A stretch of 8,583 nt of DNA from contig CAMDGJ010000127.1 in the NCBI GenBank assembly GCA_945897545.1, forward strand, positions 1 to 8,583, written 5' to 3'. Below, in pieces: positions 1-7,228 of this stretch. The notes below the pieces were generated by a model, which had not been told where the DNA came from, made no database searches, and saw nothing but the letters and a program-made list of their open reading frames with translations. The stretch's first letter is position 1. Each line of letters begins with the position of its first letter. Source of the DNA: Flavobacterium psychrophilum (GTDB taxonomy: Bacteria > Bacteroidota > Bacteroidia > Flavobacteriales > Flavobacteriaceae). A program made the translations under genes and the position numbers.

Positions 1-3000
1 ATGATTAAAAAATATGGATCTGACAGCGTTGGTTTTTATATTTCGGGACAATGTCTTACTGAAGAATACTATTTAGTCAACAAATTGGTGAAAGGATTCC
101 TGAAAACCAATAATATTGATACCAACTCTCGTTTGTGTATGAGTTCTGCTGTAGCAGGTTACAAAAAAACATTTGGCGAGGATTCTGTTCCAATTGCTTA
201 CGATGACATTGAACTTGCTGATACGTTTTTGATAACTGGTGCAAATCCTGCCTGGTGTCACCCCATTCTTTTTCGCAGAATAGAGCAACATAAAGATAAG
301 AATCCAAAAGTTAAAATCATTGTAATCGATCCTCGAAAAACGGACTCAGCCTTGGCTGCCGATTTGCATCTGCAGATTATTCCAGGTACTGATATTATAT
401 TGTACCACGCTTTAGCCAAAAGGTTAATCGAAAAAGGATATGCTGATGCGGATTTTATTAAAAACCACACTGAAAACTATAATTTATACAAAAATCTGGT
501 TTTATCCAGCTCTTTCGAAAAAGCTTCTAAACTTTGCGGAATATCAGTAAATGAAATTAAATTAGCCGCCGATATCATTGGAAAAGCCAAAGGATTTATT
601 TCGCTTTGGGCAATGGGACTCAATCAAAGTGCCATTGGTGTTGACAAAAATACTGCCTTACTCAATCTTTCTTTGCTTACCGGACAGGTTGGAAAACCAG
701 GCTCAGGACCTTTTTCCTTGACAGGTCAACCCAATGCAATGGGCGGTCGTGAAGTTGGAGGAATGGCAAATTTATTGGCTGTCCATAAAGAGTTAAACAA
801 TCCAACGCATCGCAAAGAAGTAGCTGACTTTTGGGGAGTGGATGACATTTCGAAGAAACCGGGATTGACTGCTACCGAAATGTTTGATGCCCTCGAATCT
901 GGAAAAATGAAAGCTATTTGGATTATTTGTACCAATCCAATGGTGAGTTTACCCGATTCTCGAAGAGTTGAAAAGGCTTTGGCTAATGCCAAATTTGTGG
1001 TAGTTCAAGATATTTCACACAATGCTGATACAGCGAAGTTTGCCGATTTGCTTTTGCCAGCAGCAGGTTGGTTAGAGAAAGAAGGTACAATGACCAATTC
1101 AGAAAGACGAATTTCTTATTTGCCAAAAGGTATCAATGCTCCAGGAGAAGCTTTATCTGATGTCGAGATATTGACTCGTTTTGCCAAGAAAATGAATTTT
1201 ACGGGTTTCAATTTCAATACCACCGAAGATGTTTATAAGGAATATTGTTTGATGACAAAAGATACAAACATCGATATTTCCTTTCTTAATTACAACCGTC
1301 TCAAAAACGAAGGAACTTTTCAATGGCCAGTTCCCGACTACGGACATCCTGGTACTCCTCGTTTGTTTGCTGATAAAAAATTCTTTACACCTTCGCAGAA
1401 AGCAATTTTCAATATCCCGACAGCTATTGAAAATACTTCGGAAGCACCAAGTACTAACTTTCCATTTATTCTCACAACGGGACGCATACGTGATCAATGG
1501 CACACGATGACCAAAACTGGAAAAGTATCCCGATTGATGTCGCACACTCCTAGTCCGATGCTCGAAATGAACCCAATTGATGCCTTTAAATCTTCTATAC
1601 AAAATGGTGATATTGTTGTGGTAACCAGCAAAAATGGTAACGTTCGAGTAAAGGTGAAAGTGTCGGACACCATTCGCGAAAAGGTAGTTTTCTTGCCAAT
1701 GCATTGGGGAAAACAATTGGAAAACGACCTTAATAGAACCAATAATTTGACTAATACCATTGTTGATCCTATATCAAAAGAACCCGATTTCAAATATACC
1801 ACAGTTGCTGTAACTAAATATGTGAAACCTTTTCAAAAAATCGCAGTAGTTGGTGCTGGCGCAGCTGCTTTTAGGTTCATACAAAATTATCGAGAGATCA
1901 ATACGACTGATGAAATTATAGTTTTTTCGAATGAAGAAAATCCATTTTACAATAGGGTGTTATTACCAGAATATGTGACCGCAGAACTTTCCTGGGAGCA
2001 ACTTTTAAAAATAAAAGAAGAAGCTTTAGGAAAACTAAACATCACGATGAAATCTAATGTTTCGATAGACGAAATCAATACGCAAGAAAATATAATTCGA
2101 GATAGCGATGGCATAACACATACTTTTGATTCGTTGATATTGGCAACAGGTAGCCGACCTTTTATTCCAGAAAATGCTCAGTTGAATTTACCCGGACGAT
2201 TTACCATCCGAAGAAAAGTAGATGCTGATAGATTGAAAAACTACCTAGACAGTACCAATTTACCTCCAGAAGAACAACACGTTGTCATTGTAGGTGGTGG
2301 ATTATTAGGATTGGAATTAGCCGCTGCTTTAAAACATAAAAAGGTAAAAATTACCATCATACAAAGGGCTTCTAGATTAATGGAACGTCAATTGGATCGT
2401 ATATCAAGTAAATTATTGGCCGAGGAAGTGCAACTTCGGGACATTCCAATCTATTTTGATAATGAAGTGAGTACCGTATTTGAAACAGACAATCCAAAAG
2501 AAATTGAAATTGCCCTAAAAAGTGGTCGGATATTCACAGCAAATGCGATTGTTTATACCATTGGAACCATCCCAAATATTGAACTAGCCAAAGAATCAGG
2601 TCTTTCCTGCGGACGTGGCGTAAAAGTAAATCAGTATTTGCAATCTTCGAATCCCAATATTTTTGCCATTGGAGAAATAGCGGAATTCAACAATCAATTG
2701 TTCGGAATAACTTCGGCTGCTGAAGAGCAAGCAGATGTTTTGGCCAACTTTATGGCGGGAGACATCAGCAGTTTCTACAAAGGTTCGGTTTTGATGAATA
2801 TCTTAAAATTGGAGGATATCAATTTGTGCAGCATTGGCGAAATTGAAATTCCAGAAAATGATAATTCGTATGAGGAAATCGTTTTTGCCGATTTAGGGAA
2901 ACGATATTATAAAAAATGTGTGGTTAAAAATGACTTGCTTGTTGGCGCTATTTTAATGGGCGATAAAAATGAATTTGCCGAATTCAAAACGATGATCGAA

Positions 3001-3234
3001 AGCAAGATCGAACTCGCTGATAAGAGAAATTATTTACTGCGAGGAAGTTCGGATGCCAAGCCTGTATTAGGAAAACTTGTTTGCTCTTGTAGTCAGGTAG
3101 GAAGCGGAAATATAGAAGAATGTATAAAAAGCGGTGTGACTAATTTTACCGAATTATGTAAAACCACTGGAGCTGGACTGGGTTGCGGAAGTTGTAAAAC
3201 TGAGGTTAAAGAAATTTTATCGAAATATAAATAA
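1..3234 (+). CDS. nasC: Assimilatory nitrate reductase, catalytic + FAD/NAD(P)H reductase + BFD [2Fe-2S] fusion (5'-partial)
   Basis: Reduces nitrate to nitrite in the cytoplasm, probably with NAD(P)H as direct donor. Of 1077 visible residues, about 1-600 are a molybdopterin oxidoreductase of the NasC/NarB/NapA group. The motif SRLCMSSA gives the likely Mo-ligand Cys46, GQPNAMGGREVGG lies near 242-254, and a molybdopterin-dinucleotide-binding domain spans roughly 485-595. About 612-930 is a pyridine-nucleotide-disulphide reductase module like NirB/NasB: FAD motif GAGAAA at 618-623, LATGSRP near 710-716, NAD(P)H motif GGGLLGLE at 765-772 and FAIGE at 888-892. Residues 1026-1070 are a BFD-like [2Fe-2S] domain with Cys1028, 1030, 1062 and 1065. 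In Bacillus these modules are divided between NasC and NasB. The family's N-terminal [4Fe-4S] domain is absent and residue 1 aligns inside the catalytic domain, so the true start is probably about 100 residues upstream and the ATG at base 1 is probably internal. Its Moco would come from the convergent mo genes. Confidence 0.93.
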   Translation: MIKKYGSDSVGFYISGQCLTEEYYLVNKLVKGFLKTNNIDTNSRLCMSSAVAGYKKTFGEDSVPIAYDDIELADTFLITGANPAWCHPILFRRIEQHKDKNPKVKIIVIDPRKTDSALAADLHLQIIPGTDIILYHALAKRLIEKGYADADFIKNHTENYNLYKNLVLSSSFEKASKLCGISVNEIKLAADIIGKAKGFISLWAMGLNQSAIGVDKNTALLNLSLLTGQVGKPGSGPFSLTGQPNAMGGREVGGMANLLAVHKELNNPTHRKEVADFWGVDDISKKPGLTATEMFDALESGKMKAIWIICTNPMVSLPDSRRVEKALANAKFVVVQDISHNADTAKFADLLLPAAGWLEKEGTMTNSERRISYLPKGINAPGEALSDVEILTRFAKKMNFTGFNFNTTEDVYKEYCLMTKDTNIDISFLNYNRLKNEGTFQWPVPDYGHPGTPRLFADKKFFTPSQKAIFNIPTAIENTSEAPSTNFPFILTTGRIRDQWHTMTKTGKVSRLMSHTPSPMLEMNPIDAFKSSIQNGDIVVVTSKNGNVRVKVKVSDTIREKVVFLPMHWGKQLENDLNRTNNLTNTIVDPISKEPDFKYTTVAVTKYVKPFQKIAVVGAGAAAFRFIQNYREINTTDEIIVFSNEENPFYNRVLLPEYVTAELSWEQLLKIKEEALGKLNITMKSNVSIDEINTQENIIRDSDGITHTFDSLILATGSRPFIPENAQLNLPGRFTIRRKVDADRLKNYLDSTNLPPEEQHVVIVGGGLLGLELAAALKHKKVKITIIQRASRLMERQLDRISSKLLAEEVQLRDIPIYFDNEVSTVFETDNPKEIEIALKSGRIFTANAIVYTIGTIPNIELAKESGLSCGRGVKVNQYLQSSNPNIFAIGEIAEFNNQLFGITSAAEEQADVLANFMAGDISSFYKGSVLMNILKLEDINLCSIGEIEIPENDNSYEEIVFADLGKRYYKKCVVKNDLLVGAILMGDKNEFAEFKTMIESKIELADKRNYLLRGSSDAKPVLGKLVCSCSQVGSGNIEECIKSGVTNFTELCKTTGAGLGCGSCKTEVKEILSKYK

Positions 3235-3241
3235 GTTTATT

Positions 3242-3307
3242 GTTTGTTGTTTATAGTTTGTTGTTGGGCAACTATAAACAAATAACAAAAAACCATAAAC
3301 TAACAAC
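3242..3307. repeat. Intergenic repeat cluster with 12-bp inverted repeat
   Basis: The space between the nitrate reductase stop and the next ATG is built from related short repeats. GTTTGTTGTT occurs twice, at 3242-3251 and 3256-3265, in a 14-nt period. TTGTTTATAGTT at 3247-3258 is a perfect inverted repeat of AACTATAAACAA at 3270-3281, giving a possible 12-bp stem with an 11-nt loop. The right half holds two 17-nt direct copies matching at 14 of 17 positions (3270-3286 and 3291-3307). No T-tract follows the stem, so it does not look like a standard intrinsic terminator. It could be an RNA-processing or stability element or a dispersed intergenic repeat; its role is unknown. Confidence 0.7.
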
Positions 3308-3308
3308 T

Positions 3309-4736
3309 ATGGAATTAACAAGATTAATTGTAAAAGGAGGCGTAATTTCGCCAGGTGAGTTACGAGAAATTGTAAATATGGGTTTGGAGCAAGGATTGAA
3401 AGCAATCTCTTTTGGTTCGAGGCAAGATATTATTTTTCCAAAAGGATTTACAACTATTGATAAAGAAAAGACAGGGAAACACCATATTGTTTATCCCAAT
3501 GAAAAAAGTGGAAACAACATTGTAACTTCCTATGTTTCTACAGATATTTTTAAAAATACGCCTTGGCTCACGGGAAATAAATTCCTGTATATTTTAGAGC
3601 AATTTAAAGAGCAACCCGAACTAAAGGTAAACATTACTGATCCAAATCAGCAATTAGTTCCTTTGTTTACTGGCCATATTAACTTTATTGCTTCCCATCA
3701 CGAAGATTATTGGTTTGTCTATATTCGATTACCTAAATGGGACAAAATGGAAATGTATCCTGTTCTGATTTATAGTTGGAATATTGCTGAAGTCTATTAT
3801 GCTATCGAAAAAATTTTAGAAGAAGAACCTGATTCCGTTGATATGATTTTTCAATTGGTCAACGATGTTTTGGATACAAATAATCGTACAATTGACAAAC
3901 CGCTAAATATCCCGTTTTATCCTTTTCCGTATTATGAAGGAATGAATAAACTGGGGATTGATCAATATTGGTTGGGATTGTATTGGAGAAATAACCTTTA
4001 TGATTTAGACTTTTTGGCAGCAATGTGCGATTTATGTTTTGATTGTAAAATAGGTAAAATCTGCATCACGCCATGGAAATCGTTCATTGTAAAAGGAATT
4101 CCAAAAGACCGAAAACTCGATTGGGAAAAATTCCTTGGAAAAAAAGGAATTAACGTGCGTCATTCATTATTGGAACTCAATTGGCATTTGCCTGTTGCCA
4201 CGGAATGGGCGTTGAATCTCAAGACTTTTTTGGTGCGAACATTAGACCAGTTTGACATCAGTACTTATGGACTAACCTTTGGATTATCAGAATATAATCG
4301 TGATGGGCATTATTTCACGTCAATTGTTGTGGAAAAAAATGACACGCCAAAAGAGCTCGAATCTATAAAAATTAGAGCCACTTATAATGTTTTGTACGCC
4401 AAAAATTTTGACCCAAACACTAAGGAATATATAGTTTTGGCGCAAGATGTTGATAAACAAGAATTACCCGCAATCTTGATTGAATTGAGTAGAAAATATT
4501 TTGAAGAATTAGGGAATTCAGTTCTTGAAGTAAGCGAAACAACTATAAAAAAAGAAATATCAGAACAAGATATTCATCAATGTCCTGAATGTTTAACATT
4601 GTATAACGCTGAATTTGGTGATGTAACACAAGGTATAAATAATGGAGTTTTGTTTAAGGATTTACCAGATGATTACCAATGTTCACTGTGTGAGTCACCA
4701 AAAAGTATTTTTATAAGTTATCTAGAAAAAGTTTAA
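3309..4736 (+). CDS. Rubredoxin-domain protein with degenerate nitrite/sulfite reductase-like fold
   Basis: 475 residues from ATG 3309. The frame stays open back to a TTG at 3240, but the 23 extra residues would come from the intergenic repeats, so the ATG is preferred. The C-terminus is a complete rubredoxin domain, Cys425, 428, 458 and 461, with LYNAEFGD and the FKDLPDDYQC signature, so it should bind one iron for electron transfer. The preceding ~400 residues resemble the duplicated nitrite/sulfite reductase fold: ferredoxin-like half-domains at about 8-45 (GGVISPGELREIV) and 215-265 (ITPWKSFIVKGI), each followed by a region matching the NIR/SIR core. The family's siroheme/[4Fe-4S] cysteines are missing: the expected positions read NNIVTSYVST (69-78) and LNWHLPVATEW (290-300). 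The only other cysteines are Cys240, 243, 246 and 252. No signal peptide or membrane segment is seen, so it is probably cytoplasmic. Placed 74 nt after nitrate reductase, a role in nitrate/nitrite assimilation is inferred but unproven; it is unlikely to be an active nitrite reductase. Confidence 0.85.
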   Translation: MELTRLIVKGGVISPGELREIVNMGLEQGLKAISFGSRQDIIFPKGFTTIDKEKTGKHHIVYPNEKSGNNIVTSYVSTDIFKNTPWLTGNKFLYILEQFKEQPELKVNITDPNQQLVPLFTGHINFIASHHEDYWFVYIRLPKWDKMEMYPVLIYSWNIAEVYYAIEKILEEEPDSVDMIFQLVNDVLDTNNRTIDKPLNIPFYPFPYYEGMNKLGIDQYWLGLYWRNNLYDLDFLAAMCDLCFDCKIGKICITPWKSFIVKGIPKDRKLDWEKFLGKKGINVRHSLLELNWHLPVATEWALNLKTFLVRTLDQFDISTYGLTFGLSEYNRDGHYFTSIVVEKNDTPKELESIKIRATYNVLYAKNFDPNTKEYIVLAQDVDKQELPAILIELSRKYFEELGNSVLEVSETTIKKEISEQDIHQCPECLTLYNAEFGDVTQGINNGVLFKDLPDDYQCSLCESPKSIFISYLEKV

Positions 4737-4767
4737 TTTTATATTTTTCCTTCTAAATAATCAAAAT

Positions 4768-5316
4768 ATGAATACAATTTTCAAAACGGTTCGTTCTTCT
4801 TATGTCAGCATTTCTCAGTTAATGTTACCTTCTTATACTAATTTTAGCGGAAAAATACACGGTGGTTACATTCTATCTTTGCTAGATCAAATAGCCTTTG
4901 CCTGCGCTTCTAAATTCTCTGGGAATTATTGCGTAACGGCATCAGTTGACACCGTCAATTTTTTGAAACCTATTGAAGTTGGAGAATTGGTAACTATGAA
5001 AGCTAGCGTGAATTATGTAGGCAAAAGCTCTATGATAATTGGGATTCGTGTCGAAGCCGAAAATATTCAAACTGGGGTTAAAAAACATTGTAATTCTTCT
5101 TATATCACAATGGTTTCAAAAGATGCAGCAGGGAATAACTCCTTGGTGCCTGGATTAATTCTAACCAATCTAAAGGAAGTAAGTCGTTTTGAAAACGCTG
5201 TTAGACAGTTGGCATTAAAAAAGGAACGAGAATATCAACGAAGCATTGCCACTTTTGGTACTATTGAATCTATTTTAAATGAAAATCAGTATAATGTTAG
5301 GGTAGAATTATCGTAA
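4768..5316 (+). CDS. Hotdog-fold acyl-CoA thioesterase (YciA/BACH type)
   Basis: 182 residues. Predicted to hydrolyse acyl-CoA to free fatty acid and CoA in the cytoplasm. Residues about 12-120 form one hotdog domain. The segment TNFSGKIHGGYILSLLDQ (24-41) matches the family pattern in which an Asn (N25), an HGG/FGG turn (H31-G33) and an acidic residue (D40) line the active site. VTASVDTVNFLKPIEVGE and the VGKSSMIIGIRVEAEN strand follow as in YciA/BACH enzymes. The remaining ~55 residues are a charged, probably helical tail starting with a VPGL segment, as in many family members. One hotdog domain implies a dimer or higher oligomer. It starts 31 nt after the rubredoxin gene, with no clear terminator or strong promoter between, so co-transcription is possible. 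The physiological substrate cannot be read from sequence, and a metabolic link to nitrate or Moco genes is not obvious. Confidence 0.9.
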   Translation: MNTIFKTVRSSYVSISQLMLPSYTNFSGKIHGGYILSLLDQIAFACASKFSGNYCVTASVDTVNFLKPIEVGELVTMKASVNYVGKSSMIIGIRVEAENIQTGVKKHCNSSYITMVSKDAAGNNSLVPGLILTNLKEVSRFENAVRQLALKKEREYQRSIATFGTIESILNENQYNVRVELS

Positions 5317-5324
5317 TTTACCCT
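5299..5324. terminator. Hairpin spanning both convergent stop codons, possible bidirectional transcript end
   Basis: AGGGTA (5299-5304) and AATTA (5306-5310) pair with TAATT (5314-5318) and TACCCT (5319-5324), leaving one bulged G at 5305 and a three-base TCG loop. The structure contains both the thioesterase TAA (5314-5316) and the moaA TAA (5318-5320 on the complement). No T-run follows on either strand, so it is not a textbook Rho-independent terminator. It may instead mark 3' ends or block exonucleases. The complementarity is directly seen; the function is inferred. Confidence 0.4.
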
Positions 5325-6322
5325 CCAATTGCAATCATACTGCGGTTGTCTTGATTTAAAGTAGGATTATTTACAGCTTCAATTGTATCCATTCCTGCAC
5401 GCATTTTCTTTTTGTTTTTGATAGAAAAACCAATCAAATCTTCGATTGACTCGCCGTTTCTAAAGGCAGTAAGTAAATCAGTTTCAGTATTGGAGAATAG
5501 ACAATTTTTGATTTTTCCGTTGGCTGTCAATCGAATTCTATTGCAGCCATCACAAAAAGGATTGGTAATCGAACTGATAATCCCGAAGTTTCCGATGTAG
5601 TTTTTTATTTTGAATTCCCTTGCAGTGAAATTTTTATCGTCTTCTAATTTTTCTATGTCCAATATAGAGAAATGGTTTTTTACTTGGTCGATAATCTCTT
5701 TTTGAGTTACCATTTTACTTTTATCCCATTCGTTTCCCGCAAAAGGCATAAACTCTATAAACCGTATAGATATAGGTAAAAATTCGGTTAATTTTATAAA
5801 ATCGATGATTTCATTGTCATTAAAACCTTTTATCAAGACTACGTTGATTTTAATTTTAAAGTCATTATTTAATAGTAAATGCAGATTGTCAATTACCTTT
5901 TCGAACTGGTTTCTTAAAGTAATGGTTTGGAATTTTGAAGCAACCAAAGTATCCAAACTCAAGTTGATTTTCGTAATATTAAATTGTTTTAAAACTTCAA
6001 TATGTTTATCAATAAGAATTCCGTTTGTAGTGATGGAAATTTCAGTTTTTAATAAATGAAGTTTTGCAATAATTTCGGAAAAATCTTTTCTTAATAAAGG
6101 TTCTCCTCCAGTAAGTCTAATTTTATCAACACCATTAGAGACAAAGGTTTTGGCGATGGCATAGATTTCGTCGGCAGTCATTAGTTCTGTTTTCGGACTC
6201 AACAAAATTCCTTCAGCTGGCATACAATACGTGCAACGCAGATTACATTTTTCGATTAACGAAATCCGCAAATAGTTGTGCTTGCGCCCAAAATCATCCG
6301 TTAAAATAGCCTCATTTTGCAT
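5318..6322 (-). CDS. moaA: GTP 3',8-cyclase MoaA
   Basis: 334 residues, the usual MoaA length. This radical-SAM enzyme converts GTP to 3',8-cyclo-7,8-dihydro-GTP, the first step of Moco synthesis. The N-terminal cluster motif CNLRCTYC gives Cys26, 30 and 33 for the SAM-binding [4Fe-4S] cluster; the SAM-contacting TGGEP lies at 71-75. The second, substrate-binding cluster is Cys257, 260 and 274 within FCDGCNRIRLTANGKIKNC. The C-terminus ends in Gly-Gly, the tail needed for catalysis in characterised MoaA. All key residues are present. ATG 6322 overlaps the moaC/moaB stop by 11 nt, suggesting translational coupling, and a weak AAGGAA lies about ten bases upstream. It is the last gene of the minus-strand operon, and its stop is 1 nt from the convergent thioesterase stop. 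Confidence 0.97.
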   Translation of the reverse strand: MQNEAILTDDFGRKHNYLRISLIEKCNLRCTYCMPAEGILLSPKTELMTADEIYAIAKTFVSNGVDKIRLTGGEPLLRKDFSEIIAKLHLLKTEISITTNGILIDKHIEVLKQFNITKINLSLDTLVASKFQTITLRNQFEKVIDNLHLLLNNDFKIKINVVLIKGFNDNEIIDFIKLTEFLPISIRFIEFMPFAGNEWDKSKMVTQKEIIDQVKNHFSILDIEKLEDDKNFTAREFKIKNYIGNFGIISSITNPFCDGCNRIRLTANGKIKNCLFSNTETDLLTAFRNGESIEDLIGFSIKNKKKMRAGMDTIEAVNNPTLNQDNRSMIAIGG

Positions 6323-7226
6323 CGTGATTGTTTCCTTTTAAAATATGAAAAACGTGTAAAACGTGCGGAAAAATAGCATCCATAGATTCTTTGGCGCCTT
6401 TGGTTGATCCCGGCAAAGCCAATAGTAAAGAGTTGCCAATTGTTCCGGCAACCGTTCTCGAAAGCATAGAATAAGGCATTCGGTCTTGTCCATAACTTCG
6501 GACTGCTTCTTCAATACCTGGAATTCTGATTTCTATTAAAGATTCTAATGCTTCTGGTGTGACATCTCTTGGAGACAAGCCTGTTCCTCCAGTAAAAATA
6601 ATGAGTTGATTGTCTTTGGCAAAAGCCTTTGCTCGATCTTGAATCACGTCAATTTCATCAGGAATAATTTCGTAATGCGTTGTTTCAACACCTGAAATAT
6701 TTAATTTTTCGACAATTATTTTCCCAGAACGATCTTCCTTATCTCCAGCAAAAATGGAGTCGGAACAAACAAAAACTGCTGCTTTTATTGCTGATGGAAA
6801 CCGATTTTTGAAAGATGATTTTCCGCCTTCTTTATCAATTAATTTAATGGTCGAAATTTCGATGTTCTTGTCAATAGGTTTTAGCATATCGTACATCGTC
6901 AGTGCTACAATAGATGCGCCGTGCATCGCTTCGACTTCGACTCCTGTTTTGTAAACCGTCTTTACTTTGAAAATAATATCAATGTTTAAATCGTGAATTT
7001 CATAGTCAACCGATGTAAACTCAATAGGAATAGGATGGCAATCCGGAATAGAAAGATGGGTATTTTTCACCGCAAATAGTCCAGCTGTTTTAGCCATTTC
7101 CAGCACATTTCCTTTCGGAACTAGATTGTTTGCAATGGCATCGATTGTGTCTTGGTGGCTAACTTTTACGGTTGCTTTGGCTATTGCGATTCGGAGAGTG
7201 TTTATTTTATGTGTTATGTCGACCAT
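6312..7226 (-). CDS. moaCB: Bifunctional MoaC/MoaB (MogA-type) Moco biosynthesis fusion
   Basis: 304 residues starting MVDITHK at ATG 7226, two bases after the moaE stop. A TTG at 7247 would add seven residues and overlap moaE; the ATG is preferred because MoaC homology begins there. Residues 1-140 are MoaC, which converts MoaA's product into cyclic pyranopterin monophosphate. Residues matching E. coli R26, K51, H77, D128 and K131 are R12, K38 (PKGNV), H64 (CHPIPIE), D113 and K116 (YDMLK); GGKS is at 134-137. Residues about 147-304 are a MoaB/MogA domain with CSDS (154-157), DRSG (165-168), GGTGLSPRDVTPE (213-225) and LPGST (271-275), which adenylylates molybdopterin before Mo insertion. The linker is only about ten residues. 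Steps one and three of the pathway are joined; this fusion is known in Bacteroidota. Both halves look catalytically intact. Confidence 0.95.
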   Translation of the reverse strand: MVDITHKINTLRIAIAKATVKVSHQDTIDAIANNLVPKGNVLEMAKTAGLFAVKNTHLSIPDCHPIPIEFTSVDYEIHDLNIDIIFKVKTVYKTGVEVEAMHGASIVALTMYDMLKPIDKNIEISTIKLIDKEGGKSSFKNRFPSAIKAAVFVCSDSIFAGDKEDRSGKIIVEKLNISGVETTHYEIIPDEIDVIQDRAKAFAKDNQLIIFTGGTGLSPRDVTPEALESLIEIRIPGIEEAVRSYGQDRMPYSMLSRTVAGTIGNSLLLALPGSTKGAKESMDAIFPHVLHVFHILKGNNHDAK

Positions 7227-7228
7227 TT

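Noticed and set aside
1153..1716. A 187-codon open frame on the minus strand inside the nitrate reductase gene
   Set aside because: It lies wholly antisense to conserved molybdopterin-domain coding sequence, its translation resembles no family I recognise, and there is no start context; it is a shadow of the real gene.
3252..3260. TATAGTTTG as a Bacteroidota -7 promoter element (TAnnTTTG)
   Set aside because: The spacing has one extra base, it is part of the repeat cluster, and no TTG lies at the expected -33 distance.
3240..3308. Upstream TTG extension of the rubredoxin-domain protein
   Set aside because: The 23 added residues are translated from the intergenic repeats; family-like sequence begins at the ATG at 3309.
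4737..4767. Possible separate promoter or terminator before the thioesterase gene
   Set aside because: The 31-nt gap is only AT-rich; I see no hairpin and no full TAnnTTTG motif with a partner -33 element.
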